The position numbers and the translations under genes were made by a program. The notes under the pieces were generated by a model that saw nothing but the letters and a program-made list of their open reading frames with translations, was not told the origin of the DNA and did not search any database. A DNA stretch of 64,000 bases from Geomonas limicola (lineage in GTDB: Bacteria; Desulfobacterota; Desulfuromonadia; Geobacterales; Geobacteraceae), in the NCBI RefSeq assembly GCF_014193675.1, contig NZ_BLXZ01000010.1:124001-188000 (forward strand), written 5' to 3'. Of this stretch, positions 7,762 to 16,014 are shown one piece after another; positions within the stretch are counted from its first letter, which is position 1, and each line of letters begins with the position of its first letter.

Positions 7762-9936
7762 ATGAACCGCAACGCCTACCTTGCCACCGGCCGGATGATC
7801 GCCTTAGCCGAGAGCTTCTCCAAGCTCAGGGTGCGGCTGCACGGGCAGGAGAACATCCCCAAGGGCTCCGTCATCTTCGTGGTGAACCACTTCACCCGCA
7901 TCGAAACCCTGCTGCTCCCCTACCACATCTACCAGTTGACCCACACCCCGGTCTGGTCCCTGGCGGACGCCTCCCTCTTCGACAGTCCCCTCAAGGTGTT
8001 TCTTGACCTGATGGGGGCGGTCTCCACCAGGAACCCGCACCGCGACCGCACCATCGTCAAATCCCTTTTGACCGGCGAGGCCAACTGGATCATCTTCCCC
8101 GAGGGGCGCATGGTGAAGGACAAGGGGGTCTTCCGCCGGCGCCTGTTGCTGAAGCCGCGCGGCGAGCGCCCCCACTCCGGCGCGGCGACCGTCGCCCTGC
8201 GTACCGAGTTCTACCGCCAGCGCCTGGGGCACCTGTCCCGGCACGATCCCGCGGAGCTCGAGCGGCTGCGCGGCCTGTTCCAGATCGGCGACCTGGGGCC
8301 GGTGCTCGCCGGCGCCTGCTGGATCGTTCCGGTGAACCTCACCTACTACCCGATCCGGGCCCGGGAAAACGTGCTGAGCACCCTGGGGGACCTCTTTTTG
8401 AAGGACCTCTCCCCCCGCCTCAAGGAGGAGATGCTCACCGAGGGGAGCATGATCTTCTCGGGAGTGGACATCGATATCCGCTTCGGCCAGCCGCTCGATC
8501 CAGGCACCTTCCTCACGACCCCCGCTATCCGGGCCGACATCGGCTCGGCAAACCGAATCGACTTCGACGACGAGCTCCCCTCGCTCCCCGAACTGAGACG
8601 CGCCGCCAACCGGCTCATGCAGAGCTACATGACCGCGATCTACGAGCTCACCACGGTGAACCACGACCACCTGTTCGCCTCGCTGTTGCGCGCGCTCCCC
8701 TTCAAGACCATCCGCGAGGACGATTTCCGCCGCAAGGTGTTCCTGCTCGCCGCGGAACACCTGCAGACGAGCCAGGTCACCTGCCACGACAGCCTGGGGA
8801 CCGGTCAGGTCCCGCTTTTGACCGACGACCGCTACCACAAGTACCGCGACTTCGTGATGCTGGCCATCGAGACCGGGGTGCTGACCCGGCACCAGGGGGT
8901 ACTGACCAAGGATCGCTCCAAGTTCTCGGCCCCCTTCGACCTGCAGCGGATACGCATCGAAAACCCCTTGGGGGTGATCGCCAACGAGGTGGTGCCGCTC
9001 ACCCAGTTGCAGCGCGAGGTGCACCTGACCGCCTGGCACCCCAACTGGCTGGTGAAGAGCCGGGTTGCCTCCCTTTTGGAGCGGCAGGCCCTGGAGCAGT
9101 TCGACGCGGACTACCGGGAGTACTACCGGGCCGGCGAGACCAAGGAGCGCGCGGTGGGGATCCCGGTGCTGCGCCGCGGGCGCACCCGTCGTCTCGGCGT
9201 GGTGCTGGTGCACGGCTTTCTGTCGGCCCCCCAGGAGGTCGCGGAGCTGGCAAGCTACCTGAACGCGCGCGGGCTTTGGGTCTACCAGGTGCGCCTCAAG
9301 GGGCACGGCACCGCACCCGAAGACCTGGCCAAGTGCCACGGCCGGGAGTGGGCCGAGTCGGTGGACCTCGGCTACGCGCTGATGAGTGCCATCTGCGACC
9401 GGGTGGTCTTGGGCGGCTTCTCCTTCGGAGGGGGAGCGGCGCTCGACTGTGCCAGCCGGGTCGAGGGGGTGGCCGGGGTCTTCGCCGTCTGCCCCCCTCT
9501 GCAGCTCATGGACATCTCCTCGCGTCTCACCCCGGCGGTCGCGGCCTGGAACCGGGTCATGGACCTGATCAGTTACCAGGACGCCAAGATGGAGTTCGTG
9601 CCGACGGTTCCCGAGCGTCCCCAGATCAACTACTCCCGGCTGCCGGTGGCGGCACTGCACCAGATGGGGCGCTTCATGAAGGAGCTCGAGCCGAAACTGG
9701 GGCAGATCCAGGTGCCGGTGCAGGTGCTGCAGGCCGACCACGACCCGGTGGTGGACCCGCGCGGCTCGGCGCGCCTGTTCAGCCTCTTGGGGAGCAGCCA
9801 GAAGAGCTACCTCCGCTTTCCGCGGGAGCGCCACGGGATCCTCGCCGGGCCGGGTGCGGAGGAGGTGTACGCCGCCATCGGCGGGTTTGTCGGGGGACTC
9901 ATGGGCGGGCTTCCGGAACCGGAGCAGGGCTCCTGA
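7762..9936 (+). CDS. Acyltransferase (PlsC-like) fused to alpha/beta hydrolase
   Basis: 724 residues from the ATG at 7762 (weak GGGA upstream). The N-terminal part (about 1-330) has lysophospholipid acyltransferase motifs: NHFTRIE in place of the usual NHxxxxD box, and FPEGRM for the glycerophosphate site. A linker (about 330-480) of unknown function follows. The C-terminal part (about 480-715) is an alpha/beta hydrolase with a GFSFGGG nucleophile elbow, an Asp in LQADHDPVVD and a His in RERHGIL. The N-terminal box having E rather than D is a notable variation. One chain could add and remove acyl groups, perhaps remodelling phospholipids. Substrates are not readable from sequence. Confidence 0.82.
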   Translation: MNRNAYLATGRMIALAESFSKLRVRLHGQENIPKGSVIFVVNHFTRIETLLLPYHIYQLTHTPVWSLADASLFDSPLKVFLDLMGAVSTRNPHRDRTIVKSLLTGEANWIIFPEGRMVKDKGVFRRRLLLKPRGERPHSGAATVALRTEFYRQRLGHLSRHDPAELERLRGLFQIGDLGPVLAGACWIVPVNLTYYPIRARENVLSTLGDLFLKDLSPRLKEEMLTEGSMIFSGVDIDIRFGQPLDPGTFLTTPAIRADIGSANRIDFDDELPSLPELRRAANRLMQSYMTAIYELTTVNHDHLFASLLRALPFKTIREDDFRRKVFLLAAEHLQTSQVTCHDSLGTGQVPLLTDDRYHKYRDFVMLAIETGVLTRHQGVLTKDRSKFSAPFDLQRIRIENPLGVIANEVVPLTQLQREVHLTAWHPNWLVKSRVASLLERQALEQFDADYREYYRAGETKERAVGIPVLRRGRTRRLGVVLVHGFLSAPQEVAELASYLNARGLWVYQVRLKGHGTAPEDLAKCHGREWAESVDLGYALMSAICDRVVLGGFSFGGGAALDCASRVEGVAGVFAVCPPLQLMDISSRLTPAVAAWNRVMDLISYQDAKMEFVPTVPERPQINYSRLPVAALHQMGRFMKELEPKLGQIQVPVQVLQADHDPVVDPRGSARLFSLLGSSQKSYLRFPRERHGILAGPGAEEVYAAIGGFVGGLMGGLPEPEQGS

Positions 9937-10022
9937 GGCGGGTACCCGGGTGTCTCCGGGCGGATAGCCCCCCGCGGGCTGGGGCATTTCCAAAAAAAGC
10001 GGGATCTGCTACAACGGTGGCT

Positions 10023-10676
10023 ATGACTATTTCGGGACGACATACGGACATACTCAGGCGGGGTCACTGGATCTTCGACCTGGACGGGACCCTCACCGTG
10101 GCGATTCACGACTTCGCCAGCATCAGGGCGGCCCTGGGGGTGCCATCGGGGAGTGACATCCTGGAGCACCTGGAGGCGCTCCCCCTGGCCCAGGCCGAGC
10201 TCATGCGGCAAAAACTGGTGGCGATCGAAGAGGAACTGGCGGGACGTACCGAGGCGGCCGAGGGGGCCCTCGGTCTGGTTGAGAAGCTCCACGGCCGGGG
10301 TGCCCGGCTCGGGGTGCTGACCCGGAACACCCGGGACATCGCGCTTGCCACCTTGCGGCGCATCGGGTTGGAGGGCTACTTTTCAAAGCGGGATGTCCTG
10401 GGACGCGAAGAGGCGCTTGCCAAGCCGGACCCGGACGGGCTCTACCGGCTGGCCCGGGAGTGGGGGGTGGTGCCAAACGTAATGGTGATGGTGGGGGATT
10501 ACGGGTTTGACCTGGAGACCGGCCGGGCCGCGGGTGCGGCCACGATCCACGTCGATACCAGCCGGACCTTTCGCTGGCCGGAGTTGACCGACATCGCGGT
10601 GGGGAGTCTGGCGGAGCTGGCGCTGGCCCTGCCTGAGCTGCCGGTTACGCCATGCTCTCCAGTTCGTGCTCGGTGA
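10023..10676 (+). CDS. HAD-superfamily phosphatase
   Basis: 217 residues from the ATG at 10023; an in-frame GTG six bases earlier is an alternative. The HAD motifs are present in order: FDLDGTLT (nucleophile Asp), VLTRNT (motif II), KPDPDG (motif III Lys) and VMVGDYGFD (motif IV). The alpha-helical cap between motifs I and II is of the phosphoglycolate phosphatase/Gph type. It is probably a cytosolic small-molecule phosphatase whose substrate is unknown. Its 3' end overlaps the convergent membrane-protein gene by 32 bases. Confidence 0.88.
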   Translation: MTISGRHTDILRRGHWIFDLDGTLTVAIHDFASIRAALGVPSGSDILEHLEALPLAQAELMRQKLVAIEEELAGRTEAAEGALGLVEKLHGRGARLGVLTRNTRDIALATLRRIGLEGYFSKRDVLGREEALAKPDPDGLYRLAREWGVVPNVMVMVGDYGFDLETGRAAGAATIHVDTSRTFRWPELTDIAVGSLAELALALPELPVTPCSPVRAR

Positions 10677-11082
10677 TCTGGACGATCTCGTCGTAGATGG
10701 CGACCATGACATGCAGCTCGCACCACTTGTTCGCCACCCGGCGCATCAGGTAGCTTGCGTTTACCAGGACGCCGGAGAGGAGCAGAATCCCCAGGGTGCG
10801 CTGCTCTTCCAGGGAAACCAGCATCACGGCGTAGGCTGCCAGGCAGACCATGGTACCAAGCCAGGCGATCTCGGGTCCCTTGAAGGGGTTGCGGGTTACC
10901 GTGGCGAGGTCGATGTAGTAGCGGGTCATGCCGCAGATACGCTGCAGGTACTCGGCGATCTCCCAGCGCTGCTGCTTGAGGTAGATGCAGGCCAGAAAGT
11001 GGCTGCTGGCGGTGTCCTTCCCCTTGGCCATCCGTTCGGTCACGTAGAGATCTATAGCTTCATCGACGGAATCTTTTTTCAT
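10645..11082 (-). CDS. Small two-TM membrane protein, unknown
   Basis: 145 residues from the ATG at 11082, preceded by AGAGGGA. The N-terminal half is soluble and helical. Two hydrophobic segments follow (about 77-95 and 102-122, around MVCLAAYAVMLVSL and LGILLLSGVLVNASYLM), then an acidic tail. I do not recognise a family. It runs convergent to the HAD gene and overlaps its end by 32 bases with no terminator between them. Confidence 0.75.
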   Translation of the reverse strand: MKKDSVDEAIDLYVTERMAKGKDTASSHFLACIYLKQQRWEIAEYLQRICGMTRYYIDLATVTRNPFKGPEIAWLGTMVCLAAYAVMLVSLEEQRTLGILLLSGVLVNASYLMRRVANKWCELHVMVAIYDEIVQITEHELESMA

Positions 11083-11302
11083 GATCAGTCCCTCTGGTCT
11101 CCCCGCCAATTCCCCCGAACTGCCGTCAACTAATGAACGCTCAGGAACTGGGCAGCCCCGGCTCAAGCTCCTGAAATCTGCGATTGGAAAAATTCCGCGT
11201 TGAATCAAGAATTTAGCGGGACAGCTAGGCTCTGCCGCGGCGCGAATCAGCTGCCGGAGCGAGTCGTTTTTCTGATTAAACTATGGAAGAAAAGCTCTAC
11301 CC

Positions 11303-11325
11303 TGTCAACCGTCTGACGGTTGGCA
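11303..11325. promoter_or_regulatory. Near-perfect palindrome, candidate operator
   Basis: CAACCGTCTGACGGTTG (11306-11322) is an exact 8-bp dyad around one central base and extends to 11-bp arms with one mismatch. It lies in the 405-base divergent gap, about 50 bases upstream of the putative rsgA promoter. It looks like a dimeric regulator site; the regulator is unknown. Nothing else in 11083-11372 is recognisable. Confidence 0.4.
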
Positions 11326-11372
11326 GCACCTGAGGAGTTTTCTAGCAAAAAACTGGCCAAACCAGCGATTCA

Positions 11373-11401
11373 TTGACAAGGCGCGGCGCCTGCCGTACCC
11401 T
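11373..11401 (+). promoter_or_regulatory. Putative sigma-70 promoter of rsgA
   Basis: TTGACA (11373-11378, consensus) and TACCCT (11396-11401) are 17 bases apart, about 85 bases upstream of the chosen start codon. Confidence 0.45.
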
Positions 11402-11487
11402 CGCAGCTGTTCCGGCCCGAAACGGGCACCGGGCTGCACCAAAGGCGAACACACGAGGTGGTTGGTGAACAAAAGGGAACATCACAG

Positions 11488-12378
11488 GTGACGGCACAGG
11501 GGGTCATCGTCTCGCACTTCGGCATCGCGGTCGAGGTGCTCTTTAAAGACGGCGCGCGCCGCATGGTGAAGGTGAAGCGCAACTCCGGGCACGTGGTCGG
11601 GGACCGGGTGAAGGTTGCCGGTGAGGTGCTGACGCGCCTTGACAGGGAAACCGAGCTGCGGCGTCGCGATGCCCGGGGGGGCATCCATCTGGTCGCGGCC
11701 AATCTGGACGTTTTGGGGATCGTGGTGGCGCCCTCGGCTCCAGCCGGTTTTACCGACCGCGCCATCGTGGCGGCGCGCGCTGCCGGACTGGAACCTTTCC
11801 TGGTGGTCAACAAGTGTGATCTTCCCGAAGGGGATGAGGTTGCGCAAACCGTGGTCCCCCTCTACCGGGAACTGCTGCCGGTCTTCGCCCTGAGCGCGGC
11901 AACCGGGGGAGGGCTCGACCCGCTCCGCGAGTTCCTGAGTCGGGGGCACCGCGGCGCCTTCGTGGGAAGCACCGGCGTGGGCAAGAGCTCGCTTTTGAAC
12001 GCCCTCATTCCCAACCTCGACCTCAAGGTGGCGGAGGTGAGCGAACACAAGTACCAGGGGCGCCACACCACCACGGTCTCTTCGCTGCACGGGCTGCCGG
12101 ACGGGGGGGAGCTGGTGGACACCCCGGGGTTCCGCGACTTCGGCCTGGTGGATATCACCTGCGAGCAGCTGGCCGAGTTCTTCCCGGGGTTCGAAACCCT
12201 GGAAAGGCAGGGGTGCCGGTTCCACAACTGCCGGCACCGCAGCGAACCGGGGTGCGCGGTCTCGGCGCTGGCCGCGTCGGGCACCTTGAGCGCGGAGCGC
12301 TACCAGACCTACCTGGAACTGCTCGACGAGGTCGAGGCTGCCGAGGAGGCCGCGCAGCGCCGCGGCTGGAAAAAATGA
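11488..12378 (+). CDS. rsgA: Ribosome small-subunit-dependent GTPase RsgA
   Basis: 296 residues from GTG 11488, which has AAGGGA nine bases upstream; a GTG at 11458 would add ten residues. The circularly permuted GTPase order is clear: an N-terminal OB fold, then G4 (NKCD), G1 (GSTGVGKSS), G2/G3 (DTPGF), and a C-terminal zinc site (CRFHNCRHRSEPGC). RsgA is a late 30S assembly checkpoint that releases assembly factors on GTP hydrolysis. The protein is cytoplasmic and probably expressed from its own promoter. Confidence 0.93.
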   Translation: MTAQGVIVSHFGIAVEVLFKDGARRMVKVKRNSGHVVGDRVKVAGEVLTRLDRETELRRRDARGGIHLVAANLDVLGIVVAPSAPAGFTDRAIVAARAAGLEPFLVVNKCDLPEGDEVAQTVVPLYRELLPVFALSAATGGGLDPLREFLSRGHRGAFVGSTGVGKSSLLNALIPNLDLKVAEVSEHKYQGRHTTTVSSLHGLPDGGELVDTPGFRDFGLVDITCEQLAEFFPGFETLERQGCRFHNCRHRSEPGCAVSALAASGTLSAERYQTYLELLDEVEAAEEAAQRRGWKK

Positions 12379-12425
12379 TCCGCATCAAACGACAGATAGT
12401 CGCCTAGGTAAAGGGAAACAAACAG

Positions 12426-13145
12426 ATGGCACAACCGTGGAAGGTATTGGACAGCGTGGCGACCGCCGAGGGGAAACTGGAGCTCCGGCAGCGCGGGGAG
12501 CGTGACTTCCTGATCACCGTGAACTCACTGGTGCTCATGAACAGTTCGCTGCACCGCTCGGAGGTGGCGTTGGGGGCGGTAGCCTGCGGGCACCTGAAGA
12601 CCGAGCCGGCCGCTCGGGTCCTGGTGGGGGGATTGGGGATGGCGTTCACGCTGCGGGCGGTGCTGGACCAGCTCGCTGCCTCGGCGCAGGTGGTGGTGGC
12701 CGAACTGAACCCGGTGGTGCTCGACTGGTGCCGGGGGCCGCTTGCCTTTCTCACCGAGAACGCCGCCAGCGATCCCCGGGTCAGCGTCGAGATCGCCAAC
12801 GTCGCCGACGTGATCAGGCGCAGCGCCATGAACCGCACCCACTTCGACGCCGTGGTGCTCGACCTCTATACCGGCCCGCACGCTCGCTCGCACAAGGTCG
12901 AGGACCCGCTCTACGGCTCGATCGCCATCGAGATGACCCGCGCGGCCTTGAAGCCCGGTGGCATGTTCGCGGTCTGGGGAGAGAACTACGACCAGGGGTT
13001 CGAAAAACGCCTCTCGTCCGCCGGTTTTGCCGTAACCACCGACCGTCCCGGATACGGCGGGCTGCGTCACGTGGTCTACCTGGCCCGCAAGAAGGAGTCC
13101 GCGTCCGCGGCACCCCCCCCGAGAAAGAAAGCGGTGCGCCGCTAG
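12426..13145 (+). CDS. Spermidine synthase-like methyltransferase-fold protein
   Basis: 239 residues, ATG 12426. It has a Rossmann/SAM-type fold: a glycine motif (VLVGGLGMAFTLRA), an acidic residue after strand 2 (VVAELNPVVLDW), an adenosine-site segment (EIANVADVI), and FDAVVLDLYTGP corresponding to the catalytic-Asp strand in polyamine synthases. The C-terminus is lysine/arginine-rich (PPPRKKAVRR). Spermidine synthases are usually about 280 residues or more and carry an N-terminal beta domain, which is short here. It could be a polyamine aminopropyltransferase relative or an uncharacterised SAM enzyme. Confidence 0.7.
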   Translation: MAQPWKVLDSVATAEGKLELRQRGERDFLITVNSLVLMNSSLHRSEVALGAVACGHLKTEPAARVLVGGLGMAFTLRAVLDQLAASAQVVVAELNPVVLDWCRGPLAFLTENAASDPRVSVEIANVADVIRRSAMNRTHFDAVVLDLYTGPHARSHKVEDPLYGSIAIEMTRAALKPGGMFAVWGENYDQGFEKRLSSAGFAVTTDRPGYGGLRHVVYLARKKESASAAPPPRKKAVRR

Positions 13146-13239
13146 CAGTGACCCGGCACCCGGGAACAGGGCGAACTGGCAGTGCCTCTCGTCCGCCCCG
13201 GTCCCGGTGCCTGAAGCGTCAGGTAGTTAGGTGGTCGCC

Positions 13240-13518
13240 TCAGCCGCGGCGGAAATCGGCGCCGGCAAACTGTACCGCACCGGCATCGTTCGCCCGCGGC
13301 GGGCTCACCGCATGCACCCCGCCACAGGCCGGGCAGTCCTGGACGAAGGTCCGCAGCACGAAGTCCTCGCCACAGTCGTGGCAGGCAAGCTGCAGGCCGC
13401 CGTTGGGAAGCTCCGAGTCCGCCACCGCACCCCCGTGTGCCGCCAGCACGAATTCCACCAGCTCACGACCGGTCGCGTACGGTCCTCCGGCTCTACTCCC
13501 CGATCCACAATCGCACAT
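13240..13518 (-). CDS. Small zinc-ribbon protein (HypA-like cysteine pattern)
   Basis: 92 residues from the ATG at 13518, preceded by a very strong AAGGAGG. It starts MCDCGSGSRAGG and carries a second cluster, CHDCGEDFVLRTFVQDCPACGG, that is two CxxC knuckles as in HypA or rubredoxin-like zinc ribbons. The linker between them is helical. It lacks the N-terminal MHE nickel site of HypA, so it is not a second HypA. Its role is unknown. Confidence 0.7.
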   Translation of the reverse strand: MCDCGSGSRAGGPYATGRELVEFVLAAHGGAVADSELPNGGLQLACHDCGEDFVLRTFVQDCPACGGVHAVSPPRANDAGAVQFAGADFRRG

Positions 13519-13737
13519 TCCTGCCTCCTTCAACCGCTGTTGTAAAGTTGCGCAAGAGTATCCCTTTCCCGTCTTTGCCGCCTTGACCTTCGTCAAGAAA
13601 CCCGCAATGGCTACCTGCCGCTTCCCCGCGTTTCACGCCGTATCACAAAGTTCCCGAGGCTGTTGCATTGAACCGAGTTTCCAGTATATTGGTTAAGAAT
13701 TTTCTAACCTTCATTGACGCGGTTCCGGGAGAAGCGG

Positions 13738-15579
13738 ATGTCTGACAACAACGAACCGATCGAAGAGCTCAAGCAGGAACGCGACGAGGGGGCGGGCCAC
13801 CTCTGCCTGCTCTATGAGTCCGAGGCCGAACTGCTGGTGCCGGTGGTCCCCTTCATCCAGAAAGGGGTGCAACTGGGACAGCGCTGCATCTATCTCAACG
13901 CCGGCGAGGAGATGCTGGACTGTGTCCTCAAAAATGCGCTGGCCAGCCAGAAAAACGACATCGGGGCCCTGATGGTGCTCTCGGCACGGGAAGCCTGGCT
14001 ACAACTGGGGGGCTTCGATCCCCAACGGGTGCTGGGGCTTTTGCAGTCCCTGTGTGCCCGGGCGCTGGGAGACGGCTTCAAGGGGACCCGGATCATCTGC
14101 GACATGGGGTGGGCCGGGGGTGACGCGGTACCGGGTCGGGTGCTGGCGGAGTTCGAACTGGAATTGACCCGCTTCGCCGAGCGTAACCAGGTGCGGCTAC
14201 TCTGCCTGTACCACCGCGGGAGTTTTCGCCCCGAACAGCTCCTGGAGCTGGCGCGGCTACACCGGCACCTGCTGATCGGCGAAACGCTCTGCAGCAACCC
14301 GTTCTTCATCCCCCGGGACGGCGAGGCTGGCAGTGCGGACACCAGCGAGCTGGACCTGTTCCTTACCGCGGTCCAGGCCGCGTCCGGTGCCGCCAACGAC
14401 CGGGAACGCCTGCGCCAGGAACTCGAACAGGCCTACTCGGCACTGGCCCGCAAGATCTACGAGAACTGGCAGGAGGAGGACACCCTGAGGGCGAACGAGC
14501 AGGAGCTCCAGGAAAAGGACGAGGCGCTCCTCGAGCACCGCAGGAGGCTGCAGACGGTTTTGCAGCACCTGCCGGTGGTCCTCATGGCGCTGGACCAGGA
14601 GAACTGCCTGGCCTCCTGCAACCACCACTTCGAGCACCTCACCGGCTTCCGGGCCGAGGAGGTGATGGGGAAGCAGTTGCTCGAGCTGCTCGAGGTCGAC
14701 GAGGAGGATCGCCAGGAGGTGCTGATGGCGCATCCCAGCGACGGCGGGGATTACCGGGACGAGGAATGGCCGCTTAGGTGCAAGGACGGCGGCGTCAAGT
14801 CGATCACCTGGTCCAACCTCTCCTGGTACGTCCCGATCCAGGGGTGGCCCAACTGGATCATCGGTATCGACATCACCGCGACCCGCCATGCCGAGCGAGG
14901 ATTCCGTGCGCTGAGCGACGAGCTCAGGGTGCGCGGCGCCGAACTCGAGGCCCTGGGGTACGCGGTGTCACACGACCTGAGTGCGGAACTCACCAGGATC
15001 GAGCAGCAGTGTACCCTGCTGCGCCAGCTCTGCGCCGCGACACTCTCCTCCGGCGGGCAGGAAGTGCTGGCCGAGATACACCGCAGGGTCCGGGAGAGTG
15101 CCGGCCGGGTCCAGGCACTCAAGCGGTTCACCGCGCTGGCGGCCGAGGGACTGAGCCCCGAGCAGGTCGACCTGAGCGCGATCGCCGCCGAGATCGCCGC
15201 GAAACTTGGGGGGCGCGGCGGCGAGCACCGGGTGACCTTCAACATCGAGCAGGGGGTAACAGCCACCGGCGACCGGCAGCTTTTGCACCTGGCCCTGGAA
15301 CAGCTCCTCGAAAACGCCTGGAACTCGACCTGCGGCGTGACCCACCCGCTCATCCGTTTCGGTGCGACCGAGGTGGAGGGGAAACGGAGCTTCTTCGTCA
15401 GCGACAACGGTCCGCGTATCCCCACGAAGCTGCCGCCCCACAAGCCGAGCCGCAGCCTGAGCGGGCTGGGTGGCGGGCTTGGCCTGGTGACGGTACAGCG
15501 CATCATCTCGCTGCATCGCGGGCGCATCTGGGCCGCTGACGAGGCTGAGAGGGGCGCTACCTTCTATTTCCGTGTCTAG
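13738..15579 (+). CDS. Cytosolic sensor kinase: MEDS - PAS - histidine kinase
   Basis: 613 residues, ATG 13738 with GGGAGA upstream. The N-terminal 170 residues resemble the MEDS/DcmR sensory domain (HLCLLYESEAELLVPVVPFIQKGVQLGQRC and later CLYHRGSF). A coiled coil (about 220-280) and a PAS domain (about 285-390) follow. The kinase core has YAVSHDLSAELTRIEQQ (phospho-His), LEQLLENAWNS (N box), FFVSDNGP (G1) and GGGLGLVTVQRI (G2). There is no membrane segment, so it senses something in the cytoplasm. The G1 box reads DNGP where DNGxG is usual. No response regulator is adjacent; a STAS gene and a second kinase follow. Confidence 0.82.
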   Translation: MSDNNEPIEELKQERDEGAGHLCLLYESEAELLVPVVPFIQKGVQLGQRCIYLNAGEEMLDCVLKNALASQKNDIGALMVLSAREAWLQLGGFDPQRVLGLLQSLCARALGDGFKGTRIICDMGWAGGDAVPGRVLAEFELELTRFAERNQVRLLCLYHRGSFRPEQLLELARLHRHLLIGETLCSNPFFIPRDGEAGSADTSELDLFLTAVQAASGAANDRERLRQELEQAYSALARKIYENWQEEDTLRANEQELQEKDEALLEHRRRLQTVLQHLPVVLMALDQENCLASCNHHFEHLTGFRAEEVMGKQLLELLEVDEEDRQEVLMAHPSDGGDYRDEEWPLRCKDGGVKSITWSNLSWYVPIQGWPNWIIGIDITATRHAERGFRALSDELRVRGAELEALGYAVSHDLSAELTRIEQQCTLLRQLCAATLSSGGQEVLAEIHRRVRESAGRVQALKRFTALAAEGLSPEQVDLSAIAAEIAAKLGGRGGEHRVTFNIEQGVTATGDRQLLHLALEQLLENAWNSTCGVTHPLIRFGATEVEGKRSFFVSDNGPRIPTKLPPHKPSRSLSGLGGGLGLVTVQRIISLHRGRIWAADEAERGATFYFRV

Positions 15580-15606
15580 CCCGGGAGTGCCGGCAGGGGG
15601 GACGCT

Positions 15607-15972
15607 GTGGTGAGATGGATCGAACAACCGGGTGCCCGTGCAGGCGAGCTGACCCTCTCCTTGCGGGGAGACGCGCAGTTCACCCAGGTGGCCGACCTGG
15701 AGCGGGAGCTGCAGCGCGCCCTGGCCCGCTGCCAGCTTCTCACCCTGGACCTCTCGGGGGTGCAGCGGCTGGACTCCAGCATCTGCGCCCTGTTGTGCGT
15801 GCTGCACCGCCAGGGGGAACTGGCAGGGAAAGAGTTGAGGATCTCGGGCCTGCCGCCTCGCGGTGTCGACGTGCTGCACCACCTTGCGGGGTGCAGCTGC
15901 CGGCATCAGCCGGGCGAGGGGTGCCGGTTGCGGCGGGCGCTGCGAGATCCCCGACTCGAAGCTACCGCCTAG
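15607..15972 (+). CDS. STAS-domain protein (anti-anti-sigma-like)
   Basis: 121 residues from GTG 15607, with a purine-rich GCAGGGGGG upstream. The STAS fold is suggested by LTLSLRGDAQF at the N-terminus and LTLDLSGVQRLDSSICALLCVL in the centre, where the DSS serine would be the phosphorylatable site. The C-terminus adds a short cysteine/histidine stretch (CSCRHQPGEGC) not typical of STAS proteins. It sits between two cytosolic histidine kinases, so it may be a switch partner of one of them. Confidence 0.72.
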   Translation: MVRWIEQPGARAGELTLSLRGDAQFTQVADLERELQRALARCQLLTLDLSGVQRLDSSICALLCVLHRQGELAGKELRISGLPPRGVDVLHHLAGCSCRHQPGEGCRLRRALRDPRLEATA

Positions 15973-16014
15973 CGGTTGAGGCCCACGCTGGGAAACCGAC
16001 CACAAGGAGCCCGC

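Noticed and set aside
7804..9993. Minus-strand frame of 729 codons opposite the acyltransferase-hydrolase fusion
   Set aside because: Mirror of a high-GC third-position gene; the plus-strand frame carries the recognisable motifs.
13240..13518. Second HypA
   Set aside because: The two CxxC knuckles fit, but the essential N-terminal Met-His-Glu nickel site is missing and the length is shorter.
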